Below, piece after piece: positions 7,937 through 14,481 of a stretch of DNA of 21,595 nt (positions are counted from its first letter, which is position 1; each line of letters opens with the position of its first letter). Position numbers and translations under genes: made by a program. The notes under the pieces were generated by a model that was not told where the DNA came from, did not search any database, and was given only the letters and a program-made list of their open reading frames with translations. This DNA is from an uncultured Curtobacterium sp. (GTDB taxonomy: Bacteria; Actinomycetota; Actinomycetes; Actinomycetales; Microbacteriaceae), in NCBI GenBank assembly GCA_913774725.1, contig CAJYIG010000396.1:1-21595 (forward strand), given 5' to 3'.

Positions 7937-8254
7937 ATCCGTCGTGTCCCGCTCGTGCTCGTCCTCGGCGCTGCCGCCGCACTCTCGCTGACGGGGTGCG
8001 GCGCCCACGACTCGACGGGGCAGATCTCGGTCACCGTGTCCTCGAACGCGGCCGACCGTCCCTACGAGGTGAAGGTGTTCGCCGCGACGGGCAAGCTCTC
8101 CGAGCACCAGCGGGTGTTCCCCGGTGGGACCGCGGACTTCGCCGGGGTCCCGCTCGGCGACGTCACCGTGCGGGCGGGCGACCTGTGCCCGGCGAAGGCG
8201 ACGGTCTCGAACGACGACGTGACACGGGTGACGCTGAGCACGACCGGCTGCTGA
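7934..8254 (+). CDS. Small secreted lipoprotein of unknown function
   Basis: 106 residues from the GTG at 7934. The N-terminus is a classical lipoprotein signal: RR, a hydrophobic stretch (VPLVLVLGAAAALSL) and the lipobox LTGC, with Cys at about residue 22. The mature part is about 85 residues with a beta-rich look (QISVTVSSN, TVRAGDLCPAKATV). It contains a second Cys in the middle and a C-terminal Cys, which might form a disulfide. No enzyme motif is seen. Its last codons and stop are part of a 30-bp tandem repeat that continues downstream. The TACCCT box just upstream and lack of SD suggest leaderless expression. It is divergent from the phosphatase and convergent with lepB. Confidence 0.82.
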   Translation: MIRRVPLVLVLGAAAALSLTGCGAHDSTGQISVTVSSNAADRPYEVKVFAATGKLSEHQRVFPGGTADFAGVPLGDVTVRAGDLCPAKATVSNDDVTRVTLSTTGC

Positions 8255-8320
8255 CCACTCACGCTGAGCACGACCGGCTGCTGACCATTCACGCTGAGCA
8301 CGACCGGGCGCTGACCGACC
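8231..8320 (+). repeat. Three 30-bp tandem repeats spanning the lipoprotein stop codon
   Basis: Units at 8231-8260, 8261-8290 and 8291-8320, each starting ACGCTGAGCACGACCGG. Units 1 and 2 differ by one base; unit 3 has a few changes. Unit 1 contains the last codons (TLSTTGC) and stop of the lipoprotein gene. Because 30 is a multiple of 3, the later units repeat the same tail and stop in frame. A degenerate fourth piece (GCTCGACACGACCGGCTGC) begins at 8333. Confidence 0.95.
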
Positions 8321-8362
8321 GGCCCCACTGCGGCTCGACACGACCGGCTGCGCCCTGCGGGC

Positions 8363-8992
8363 TCACCGCGGGTCGGGCACCGCGTCCCACTCGTCGCCGT
8401 ACCGCCCGAGCACGCCCCACCGCGTCACCGGCCAGGTGACGACGAACGCCCGCCCGACCACGTCCGCCGTCGGCACGGTCCCGTGGATCCGCGAGTCCGC
8501 CGACTCGTACCGGTTGTCGCCCATCACCCAGATGCGACCGGCCGGCACGGTGACGTCGAAGTCCTCCGCCGAGACCCGGTCCACGTCGGCGGGCCGCACC
8601 ACGTACGGCTCGTCCACCGCGTGCCCGTTCACCGAGAGCCGCCCCTGCGCGTCGCAGCACGACACGTGGTCGCCCGGCAGCCCGATCACCCGCTTGATGA
8701 GGTCGTCGCCCTGCTCCGCCGTGAGCCACCCGCCCGGGTCGCGGAACACCACCACGTCGCCGCGGCGGAGCGGCACGACGCCCGGCACGAGCTCGTTCAC
8801 CAGGACGTTGTCCCCGATGAGCAGCGTGCGCTCCATCGACCCGGAGGGGATCGAGAACGCCCGCACCAGGTAGGCCTTGACCAGGAACGACGCGAGCAGC
8901 GCGACGACCACGATGACCGCCAGGTCGCGCAGGAACCGCCACCCGGACCTCGATGGGCGCCCGGCGCGGGACTCGTCCGTCGGCTCGCTCAA
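8363..8992 (-). CDS. lepB: Signal peptidase I
   Basis: 209 residues, the membrane-anchored serine protease that removes signal peptides from exported proteins. One transmembrane segment (about 24-42) is followed by the catalytic box IPSGSMERTL, with nucleophile Ser52. RRGDVVVFRDP comes next, then IKRVIGLPGD with the general-base Lys100, and the C-terminal box VMGDNRYESADSR. All type I SPase boxes are present. The start is a TTG at 8992, overlapping the stop of the upstream membrane-protein gene by 4 nt (TTGA), with an AAGGTGG about 10 nt before it; no closer ATG or GTG gives the full N-terminus. It is convergent with the lipoprotein gene. Confidence 0.93.
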   Translation of the reverse strand: MSEPTDESRAGRPSRSGWRFLRDLAVIVVVALLASFLVKAYLVRAFSIPSGSMERTLLIGDNVLVNELVPGVVPLRRGDVVVFRDPGGWLTAEQGDDLIKRVIGLPGDHVSCCDAQGRLSVNGHAVDEPYVVRPADVDRVSAEDFDVTVPAGRIWVMGDNRYESADSRIHGTVPTADVVGRAFVVTWPVTRWGVLGRYGDEWDAVPDPR

Positions 8993-9513
8993 TGCGTCAA
9001 CACCACCTTCACCAGGCCGATCACGAAGGCCAGGGCCGCCAGCACGATGCCGCCCCAGAGCCCGAGGAACGAGGGCCGCCGCCCGCTGAAACGCTGCAGG
9101 AACACCCCGACCAGCCCGATGCGGACGACGAGGATGACGATCGCCGCGGTCTGCGCCCACTGCGCCGGCAGCCAGTCTGCCCACGCCACGGCGTAGAGCA
9201 CCGCCGGGATCAGGCCCGAGGTCGCGATCGGGTTCGCGTCGCGCAGGATCGCACCGAAGGTCTCCCGGTGCTCGGCGTCGTCCCCGGTGTCACCGATGGT
9301 GTGCGCGACGAGGTGCGAGAGCACGTGCGCCAGGTACGTCAGCACCGCCGTCGCCAGCACTGTCAGCACCGCGGCACCGTGCTCGATCTGCTCCGGCCCC
9401 ACCGCGATCGCGACGGCGAGCACGGTGATGTTGCCGTAGATGTACGAGGACATGCGGTCGCGCAGGCGGTCGACGGGGAACGTCGCCAGGTCGGGTCGGC
9501 GGGAGCGCGGCAT
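8989..9513 (-). CDS. Multi-pass membrane protein of unknown function, coupled to lepB
   Basis: 174 residues from an ATG at 9513. The hydrophobic profile suggests four to five transmembrane segments: about 31-48 (NITVLAVAIAV), 55-75, a segment around SGLIPAVLYAVAW, one around AAIVILVVRIGLVGVFL, and the C-terminal GIVLAALAFVIGLVKVVL. A His-rich motif, HVLSHLVAH, lies between the second segment and a polar loop and could bind a metal; that is inference. GGGAGG directly abuts the ATG, so the true start may be the internal ATG of MSSYIYGN. The stop overlaps the lepB start by 4 nt, so the two are coupled. Function unknown. Confidence 0.8.
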   Translation of the reverse strand: MPRSRRPDLATFPVDRLRDRMSSYIYGNITVLAVAIAVGPEQIEHGAAVLTVLATAVLTYLAHVLSHLVAHTIGDTGDDAEHRETFGAILRDANPIATSGLIPAVLYAVAWADWLPAQWAQTAAIVILVVRIGLVGVFLQRFSGRRPSFLGLWGGIVLAALAFVIGLVKVVLTH

Positions 9514-9622
9514 CCTCCCATCCTGGCCCTGTGCCGCCGTGCCGCGCCGACAGGACACCGGGTGCGATGCCATCCTGGTCGGGTCGGCGCACGGTCGCGC
9601 CGTCGGACGGGAGGCACGACCC

Positions 9623-10429
9623 ATGACCCACGGACACCCCACCAGCGCAGCGGCCACCACCCGACCCCTCGCCCTGGTGACCGGCGTCGGTCGCCGTGCC
9701 GGGATCGGTGCGGCCATCGCCTCGCGGCTGGCGGCCGACGGCTGGGACCTCGCGCTGTCCTGGTGGGGCCCCTACGACGAGCGCGTGCACGGTGCGGCCG
9801 ACCCCGACGGGGTGGACGCGGTGGTCGCGGAGGCCGAGCGTGCAGGGGCGCGGGTGACGCGCCTCCCGGTCGACCTGGCCGACCCGGAGCAGGCGGCCGC
9901 ACTCGTCGGCCGCGCCGAGGCCGGGGCGGGCGCCCCGGTGACCGCCGTGGTGATGTCGCACTGCGAGTCGGTGGACTCGGACTTCGCGACCACGACGGTC
10001 GAGTCGTTCGACCGGCACCTCGCGGTGAACGTGCGCGCACCGTTCCTGATCGTGCAGGCGTACGCGCGGCGGCTGCGCGAGGGTGCCGCCGCACCGGAGG
10101 ACCGTCGTCGCGTCGTCGCGCTCACGAGCGACCACGTCGGCTTCAACCTGCCGTACGGCACGAGCAAGGGCGCCCTCGACCGCCTGGTCGTCGGGGCCGC
10201 GATCGAGCTCGGGGACGTCCGGGTGAGCGCGAACCTCGTCAACCCGGGGCCGAACGACACCGGCTGGATGACCGACGAGATCCGCGAGGCGGCCGTCGCC
10301 CAGACCCCGCTCGGACGGCCGTCGATGCCGACCGACACCGCGGCGCTCGTCGGGTTCCTGCTCGGACCGGACGGCGGATGGGTGAACGGGCAGCTCCTCA
10401 AGACGGACGGCGGGTTCAGCGCTCGCTGA
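9623..10429 (+). CDS. Short-chain dehydrogenase/reductase (SDR)
   Basis: 268 residues, NAD(P)-dependent Rossmann-fold oxidoreductase, cytoplasmic. The ATG at 9623 has a good SD (GGGAGG, 9609-9614). Motifs: cofactor loop TGVGRRAGIG (20-29), a DLADPEQ acidic segment, NVRAPF in the middle, Tyr178-x3-Lys182 (YGTSK), and an SDR-like C-terminus (NPGPNDTGWM, then GGWVNGQLLKTDGGF). The presumed catalytic Ser169 is only 9 residues before Tyr178, shorter than the usual 12-13, so the active-site loop is trimmed. The Ser may not be the true catalytic residue. Substrate is unknown. It is followed 44 nt later by the CatE-like gene, which appears to have its own promoter. Confidence 0.9.
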   Translation: MTHGHPTSAAATTRPLALVTGVGRRAGIGAAIASRLAADGWDLALSWWGPYDERVHGAADPDGVDAVVAEAERAGARVTRLPVDLADPEQAAALVGRAEAGAGAPVTAVVMSHCESVDSDFATTTVESFDRHLAVNVRAPFLIVQAYARRLREGAAAPEDRRRVVALTSDHVGFNLPYGTSKGALDRLVVGAAIELGDVRVSANLVNPGPNDTGWMTDEIREAAVAQTPLGRPSMPTDTAALVGFLLGPDGGWVNGQLLKTDGGFSAR

Positions 10430-10435
10430 CGGATT

Positions 10436-10476
10436 TGGTTGACGCGTCAACCATTCGGGCGCACACTGGGGACATG
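10436..10476 (+). promoter_or_regulatory. Promoter and 18-bp palindromic operator of the CatE-like gene
   Basis: TGGTTGACGCGTCAACCA (10436-10453) is a perfect palindrome. Its TTGACG (10439-10444) can be the -35, with a 17-nt spacer and CACACT (10462-10467) as a weak -10. Six bases later comes the ATG, so the mRNA would be leaderless. A dimeric repressor bound over the -35 would block transcription; the MarR-like character of TTGACN2GTCAA is inference. Confidence 0.65.
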
Positions 10477-11346
10477 CACACGCAGGACCTGCTCGCAGCC
10501 GACACCGGGATGGGCGCCGTCACGCTCCGGGTCGCCGACCTCGACACGATGGTCGCCTACTACCGGGACGGCGTCGGGCTCTCGGTGCTCACGAACGCGG
10601 GCGGCACCGCCGTGCTCGGTCGCGGGACGACGCCGATCGTGGTCCTCGAGCACGCTCCCGCGATGCGGCACGCCGCTCCGCACGAGGCCGGCCTCTTCCA
10701 CACCGCGATCCTCTTCGACACGCGGGCCGACCTGGCTGCGGCGCTGTACTCGGTCGCGACGAAGTACCCGCGGACGTTCACGGGCAGCGCGGACCACCTG
10801 GTGAGCAACGCGTTCTACTTCCAGGACCCTGAGGACAACGGCGTCGAGCTGTACTGGGACCGCGACCGCACCGAGTGGTCGTGGACGCACGGCATGGTCG
10901 ACATGGCGACGATCTACGTCGACCCGAACGCCTTCGTCCAGGAGCACCTGACCTCCCCGGCGCTCGAGTCGGCCAGCACACGCCCCGGCCGGGTCGGCCA
11001 CGTGCACCTGTCCGTCGGGGACGTCGCCACCGCGAAGGCGTTCTACGTCGACCGGCTCGGCTTCGCGACGACCGCAGCGATGGGCGACCAGGCACTGTTC
11101 GTCAGCGCGGGCGGCTACCACCACCACATGGCGATGAACACGTGGAACTCCCGCGGTGCCGGGCGACGGCAGCAGGCCCTCGGGCTCGGGCTCGTGCGGA
11201 TCGAAGTGCCGGGGTCGGACGACCTCGGCGCGCTCGTGTCGCGGATGCACGACACCGGGGTGCAGACCGCGGACGACGGCCGGACCGTGGCGTTCGAGGA
11301 CCCGTGGGCGAACCGCATCGAGGTGACGGCGCCCGGTCGCGGCTAG
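10474..11346 (+). CDS. Two-domain VOC protein, CatE-like (catechol 2,3-dioxygenase-like)
   Basis: 290 residues with two vicinal-oxygen-chelate repeats: domain 1 about 10-130 (AVTLRVADLDTMVAYYRDGVG) and domain 2 about 172-288 (GHVHLSVGDVATAKAFYVDR). Putative metal ligands are in domain 2: His176 in GHVHL, a His of the HHH at 216-218 and Glu283 (RIEVT). The arrangement matches CatE/YfiE-type proteins, some of which cleave catechol rings; the exact substrate is not determinable. The start ATG at 10474 follows the palindrome-promoter with no SD, in agreement with a leaderless mRNA. No regulator gene is adjacent. The upstream SDR could be functionally linked, but the two are probably separately transcribed. 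Confidence 0.85.
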   Translation: MHTQDLLAADTGMGAVTLRVADLDTMVAYYRDGVGLSVLTNAGGTAVLGRGTTPIVVLEHAPAMRHAAPHEAGLFHTAILFDTRADLAAALYSVATKYPRTFTGSADHLVSNAFYFQDPEDNGVELYWDRDRTEWSWTHGMVDMATIYVDPNAFVQEHLTSPALESASTRPGRVGHVHLSVGDVATAKAFYVDRLGFATTAAMGDQALFVSAGGYHHHMAMNTWNSRGAGRRQQALGLGLVRIEVPGSDDLGALVSRMHDTGVQTADDGRTVAFEDPWANRIEVTAPGRG

Positions 11347-11477
11347 CGGGCCGCCGGCGCTGTCGCGAGACTCGGGCCGAGCGACACTCCTCGGGCTCGC
11401 TGGCACGAGAACGGTCGCTGCGCGCGAGACTCGGCCTGCCCTGTCGCACGTGGAGGCGCACCCGGCAGGATGGAGCT
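11347..11477. repeat. Intergenic stretch with repeated GCGAGACTCGG
   Basis: GCGAGACTCGG occurs at 11365-11375 and 11424-11434, both on the plus strand, and the DNA between is rich in CTCGG/CGAG inverted pieces. It may be a dispersed intergenic repeat family. Comparison with the rest of the genome would decide. No promoter is evident for the next gene. Confidence 0.4.
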
Positions 11478-12044
11478 GTGAGCGAAGACATCCGGTGGGA
11501 GGTGGTCGAGGAGAGCGCACTGACGCTCCCCGACCACGAGGCGATCGCAGCGATGCTCGGGCAGGCGTTCCCGAGCTGGTCGCACTGGTACGTGGGCGGC
11601 CGTGACTACGCCGGCATGCAGCCCGAACGCCGGGTGGTCGGCTGGGGTGCGGACGGCACGGTCCTCGCGCACGTCGGCATCCGCCGGATGTTCATCACGG
11701 TCGGCGGGCAGGACGTCCTGGTCGGCGACACCGGCATCGTCGCCGTGTCACCGAGGCTGCAGGGCTCCGGCGTCGGCCGGGAGCTCCTCGTGCGCACCCA
11801 CGCCGTCCTCGAGGGACTCCGCGTCCCGTACGGCTTCCTCGGCGCCGGCGAGGACCGCATCCCCTTCTACGCCCACATGGGCTGGCACGAGGTCGACGGC
11901 GCGGTCGGCACGTTCTCGGCCTTCACGGCCGACGGGGTCGGCGTGAACGAGACGGAGCAGGGCGGCTGGATGGTCCTGCCGGTCGAGGCGCAGCTGGAGG
12001 ACTGGCCGACAGGCGACATCATGCTGAACGGCCAACAGGTCTAG
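11478..12044 (+). CDS. GNAT-fold N-acyltransferase, NodA-like
   Basis: 188 residues from a GTG at 11478, with AGGA 8 nt upstream. Several stretches recall NodA, the acyltransferase that adds a fatty acyl chain to chitooligosaccharide in rhizobial Nod factor synthesis: IRWEVVEE and LPDHEAIA at the N-terminus, YAGMQPERRVVGWGADGTVL followed by AHVGIRRMFI (His65), GDTGIVAVSPRLQGSGVG (GNAT acyl-CoA loop at 93-100), and the C-terminal DWPTGDIMLNG. The part around FYAHMGW also resembles AAC(2')-type aminoglycoside acetyltransferases, so an N-acetyltransferase is the main alternative. No NodB or NodC is visible. Substrate unknown. A relic of the same 3' end follows the stop. GNAT fold is firm; the NodA-like label is moderate. 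Confidence 0.75.
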   Translation: MSEDIRWEVVEESALTLPDHEAIAAMLGQAFPSWSHWYVGGRDYAGMQPERRVVGWGADGTVLAHVGIRRMFITVGGQDVLVGDTGIVAVSPRLQGSGVGRELLVRTHAVLEGLRVPYGFLGAGEDRIPFYAHMGWHEVDGAVGTFSAFTADGVGVNETEQGGWMVLPVEAQLEDWPTGDIMLNGQQV

Positions 12045-12117
12045 ACACGAGGACCGGGCCCCGCCGCCAGCCGGGCGAGTTCGTGCTCAACGGCCAGCGG
12101 GTCTGAATCCGGCCACG
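12045..12117 (+). pseudogene. Relic duplicate of the NodA-like gene's 3' end
   Basis: Starting at 12049, GAGGACCGG echoes the gene's GAGGACTGG. The frame ending at TGA 12104-12106 reads PGEFVLNGQRV, closely like the real tail TGDIMLNGQQV. It is in a different frame from the stop at 12044, so it is not translated. It looks like a decayed tandem copy of about 60 bp. Confidence 0.55.
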
Positions 12118-12167
12118 TGACGGACGGGAGGCCCGGTACCAGCTGGTACCGGGCCTCCCGTCCGTCA
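12118..12167. terminator. Perfect 50-nt palindrome, bidirectional terminator, repeat copy 2
   Basis: The arms begin TGACGGACGGGAGGCCCGG and the centre is AGCT. The core 12121-12164 is identical to 388-431. It sits between the NodA-like gene and the stop of katA, which are convergent. The right flank to 12179 matches copy 1's flank in 13 of 15 positions. Confidence 0.88.
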
Positions 12168-12178
12168 GGTGGTGGCGA

Positions 12179-13705
12179 CTACGCCTCGACCGCGACCTTC
12201 TCCGGGTCCTCGTTCGAACCCGGCGCGCTCGGCGCGACCGCGGCGCGCACGCGCGCACCCAGGTCGGCGTCGACGCTCGTCCAGTACGCGAACACGCGCT
12301 CGCGCAGGTCGTCGCGCGTCACCTTCGAGACGTGGCCGGCGATGTTGCCGACCAGGCGCTCACGAGCGGCGTCGTCGAGGACCTCGCGGACGAGCGTGCC
12401 CGCCTGGCCGAAGTCGTCGTCCTCGGGGTGCAGCGTCGCGGCAGCGCGCTGCAGGGCGCCGTCGGACTCCCAGCCCGGCACGTCGTCCGTCGCGGCCGGG
12501 TCGGCGTGCGCGCCGCCCTGGGTGTTCGGCGCGTACACCGGCACCTCGGCCTTCTGGAAGTCGAAGCGCATGGCGCCGTCCTTCGAGTACGAGTGGACCT
12601 CGTTCTTCGGGGCGTTCACCGGCAGCTGGGCGTGGTTCGTGCCGACGCGGTAGCGCTGGGCGTCCGCGTAGCTGAAGATGCGCGCGAGGAGCATCTTGTC
12701 CGGGCTCGCCGCGATGCCGGGCACGAAGTTCGACGGCGCGAACGCGGCCTGCTCGATCTGCGCGAAGTAGTTCTCCGGGTTGCGGTTGAGCTCCATCGTG
12801 CCGACCTCGATGAGCGGGTAGTCCGCGTGCGGCCACACCTTCGTCAGGTCGAACGGGTTGAAGCGGTAGCTCTCGGCGTCCGCGTACGGCATGACCTGCA
12901 CCTTGAGGACCCACTTCGGGAAGTCACGGCGCTCGATGGCCTCGTAGAGGTCGCGGATGTGGAAGTCGGCGTCCTCACCGGCGATGCGGTCGGCGTCCTC
13001 CTGCGTCAGGGTCTTGTGGCCCTGCTGCGTCTCGAAGTGGTACTTCACCCAGAAGCGCTCGCCCTCGGCGTTGATCCACTGGTAGGTGTGCGAGCTGAAG
13101 CCGTCCATGTGGCGCCACGACGACGGCAGGCCGCGGTCACCCATGAGCCACGTGACCTGGTGGGCCGACTCCGGGGAGAGGGTCCAGAAGTCCCACTGCA
13201 TGTCGTGGTTGCGGAGGTGGCTGCCCGGCAGGCGCTTCTGCGAGCGGATGAAGTCCGGGAACTTGATGCCGTCCCGGATGAAGAACACCGGGGTGTTGTT
13301 GCCGACGAGGTCGTAGTTGCCCTCCTCGGTGTAGAACTTCAGCGCGAAGCCGCGGGGGTCGCGCCAGGTGTCCGGGGAGCCCTGCTCGCCGGCGACGCTC
13401 GAGAAGCGGGCGAGCATCTCGGTCTGCTTGCCCGGCTGCAGGAACGCGGCGCGGGTGTACTGCGACACGTCGTGCGTGACGGTGAAGGTGCCGAACGCAC
13501 CGCCGCCCTTGGCGTGGACGACGCGCTCCGGGACGCGCTCGCGGTTGAACTGGGCGAGCTTCTCGACCAGGTAGTGGTCGTGCAGGGCCAGGGGGCCGTC
13601 GGCGCCGACTCCCATCGAGTGCTGGTCGCTCGAGACGGGGGCGCCGGAGTTGGTCGTCGTGGTGGGGGTACCGGCGGGGCCGGTGGGCGTGTTCTGGTCG
13701 GACAC
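12179..13705 (-). CDS. katA: Monofunctional heme catalase
   Basis: 508 residues. It disproportionates hydrogen peroxide to water and oxygen in the cytoplasm. Conserved features: distal His64 in [12 protein letters not shown]; Asn137 in [22 protein letters not shown]; and the heme proximal region [14 protein letters not shown] with its Tyr. The length fits the small-subunit (clade 3-like) catalases. The first 25 residues are Thr/Pro-rich and poorly conserved. The start is the GTG at 13705 with a very strong SD (GAGGAGG, 4 nt upstream on the minus strand). The fur gene lies upstream on the same strand, 124 nt away, giving a fur-katA pair. The gene is convergent with the NodA-like gene. The symbol follows family usage. 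Confidence 0.95.
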   Translation of the reverse strand: MSDQNTPTGPAGTPTTTTNSGAPVSSDQHSMGVGADGPLALHDHYLVEKLAQFNRERVPERVVHAKGGGAFGTFTVTHDVSQYTRAAFLQPGKQTEMLARFSSVAGEQGSPDTWRDPRGFALKFYTEEGNYDLVGNNTPVFFIRDGIKFPDFIRSQKRLPGSHLRNHDMQWDFWTLSPESAHQVTWLMGDRGLPSSWRHMDGFSSHTYQWINAEGERFWVKYHFETQQGHKTLTQEDADRIAGEDADFHIRDLYEAIERRDFPKWVLKVQVMPYADAESYRFNPFDLTKVWPHADYPLIEVGTMELNRNPENYFAQIEQAAFAPSNFVPGIAASPDKMLLARIFSYADAQRYRVGTNHAQLPVNAPKNEVHSYSKDGAMRFDFQKAEVPVYAPNTQGGAHADPAATDDVPGWESDGALQRAAATLHPEDDDFGQAGTLVREVLDDAARERLVGNIAGHVSKVTRDDLRERVFAYWTSVDADLGARVRAAVAPSAPGSNEDPEKVAVEA

Positions 13706-13829
13706 GGTTCCTCCTCAGGTGGAACGGTTGGTTCGGTCAGGGTGGTTCGGGTTGCTCGTGGGGCGCGCCGGGTGGTCGTGGCGCGCCGGGGCGGGTCCGC
13801 GTGGTCGGGGCCGCACGGGGCCGTCGGGG
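13706..13829 (-). other. fur-katA intergenic spacer
   Basis: This 124-nt GC-rich spacer contains a direct repeat of GGCGCGCCGGG on the plus strand (about 13762-13797) and the katA SD at 13710-13716. I see no clear -35/-10 pair, so katA may be read through from the fur promoter. Confidence 0.4.
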
Positions 13830-14273
13830 TCAGGCGGTGACGGCCTCGGTGTCGTCGCGTTCCGCCGCTGCGCAGCGCTCGCAGATGCCCCAGTAGGTGA
13901 CCTCGGCGGTGGTGACCGCGAAGCCGTGGGTCTCCGACGGGGTCAGGCACGGGGCGTGACCGACCGCGCAGTCGACGTCCTCGACCGCGCCGCACATCGT
14001 GCAGACGATGTGGTGGTGGTTGTCCCCGGTGCGCCGTTCGTACCGCGCAGGACTGCCGGCGGGTTCGATGCGGCGCACGAGACCAGCCCCGGTCAGGGCA
14101 CCGAGGACCCCGTAGACGGCCTGGTGGCTCGTCGTGGGCAGCTCGGCCGAGACCGCGGTGAGGATGTCGTCCGCGGTCGCGTGCGGCATCGATCCGGAAG
14201 CGCGCAGGACCGCCAGCCGCGGCGTCGTCACCCGCAGGCCGGCGGACCGGAGCAGGTCGGCGTCGGCGTCCAT
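13830..14273 (-). CDS. furA: Fur-family peroxide/metal regulator (FurA-like)
   Basis: 147 residues. N-terminal winged helix about 10-70 (LRVTTPRLAVLRA; HQAVYGVLGAL). The C-terminal metal domain carries HHHIVCTMC (His86-88, Cys91, Cys94) and CERC (Cys131, Cys134); these two CxxC pairs are the usual structural zinc site. Proteins of this type pair with katG or katA in actinobacteria, and peroxide oxidation of the bound iron releases DNA. The ATG at 14273 is chosen over longer forms because a purine-rich AGAGAAAGAG lies just upstream. A FurA-type operator overlaps this leader, supporting autoregulation. It is upstream of katA on the same strand. A zinc or iron Fur is the alternative, but the context and box favour FurA. 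Confidence 0.88.
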   Translation of the reverse strand: MDADADLLRSAGLRVTTPRLAVLRASGSMPHATADDILTAVSAELPTTSHQAVYGVLGALTGAGLVRRIEPAGSPARYERRTGDNHHHIVCTMCGAVEDVDCAVGHAPCLTPSETHGFAVTTAEVTYWGICERCAAAERDDTEAVTA

Positions 14274-14282
14274 CGGACTCTT

Positions 14283-14301
14283 TCTCTTGCATCGGTCAAG
14301 A
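14283..14301 (-). promoter_or_regulatory. FurA operator before the fur start
   Basis: The minus strand reads TCTTGACCGATGCAAGAGA. It closely resembles the known actinobacterial furA-kat box (TCTTGACTGATTCCAGA in mycobacteria and Streptomyces, from memory). Its proximal end is 9 nt before the ATG, so a bound repressor would cover the leader. The match is seen in the sequence; its function is known for the family. Confidence 0.8.
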
Positions 14302-14466
14302 CAAGGTCCACCGTACACGGTCGTCGGGCCGGAGCCCAGGGGGCTGTGGACTGCGCGTGTCGGATCGCCGTTGCTCCGTCCGCCGGTGCATTCCGCTGGC
14401 GGCATGCGATGTGTCACGATCCGGTCGCGATCCGCTGGGACGACGCTGATCCCCGCGGTCCGACGC

Positions 14467-14481
14467 TAGCGTCACGGCATG
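14467..14481 (+). promoter_or_regulatory. Putative -10 for a leaderless acyltransferase transcript
   Basis: TAGCGT (14467-14472) is 6 nt before the ATG at 14479, and there is no SD. This is the arrangement of leaderless actinobacterial genes. The -35 is not evident. Confidence 0.5.

Noticed and set aside
8231..8320. CRISPR-like repeats
   Set aside because: The 30-bp units are directly adjacent with no spacers, so this is a simple tandem repeat.
388..12179. Composite transposon bounded by the two palindromes
   Set aside because: The enclosed genes include core purD and purC and no transposase or integrase; the two copies are more likely dispersed terminators.
12332..13840. Long plus-strand open frame over katA
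   Set aside because: Val/Arg/Leu-rich, no motif, exactly antisense to a clear catalase.
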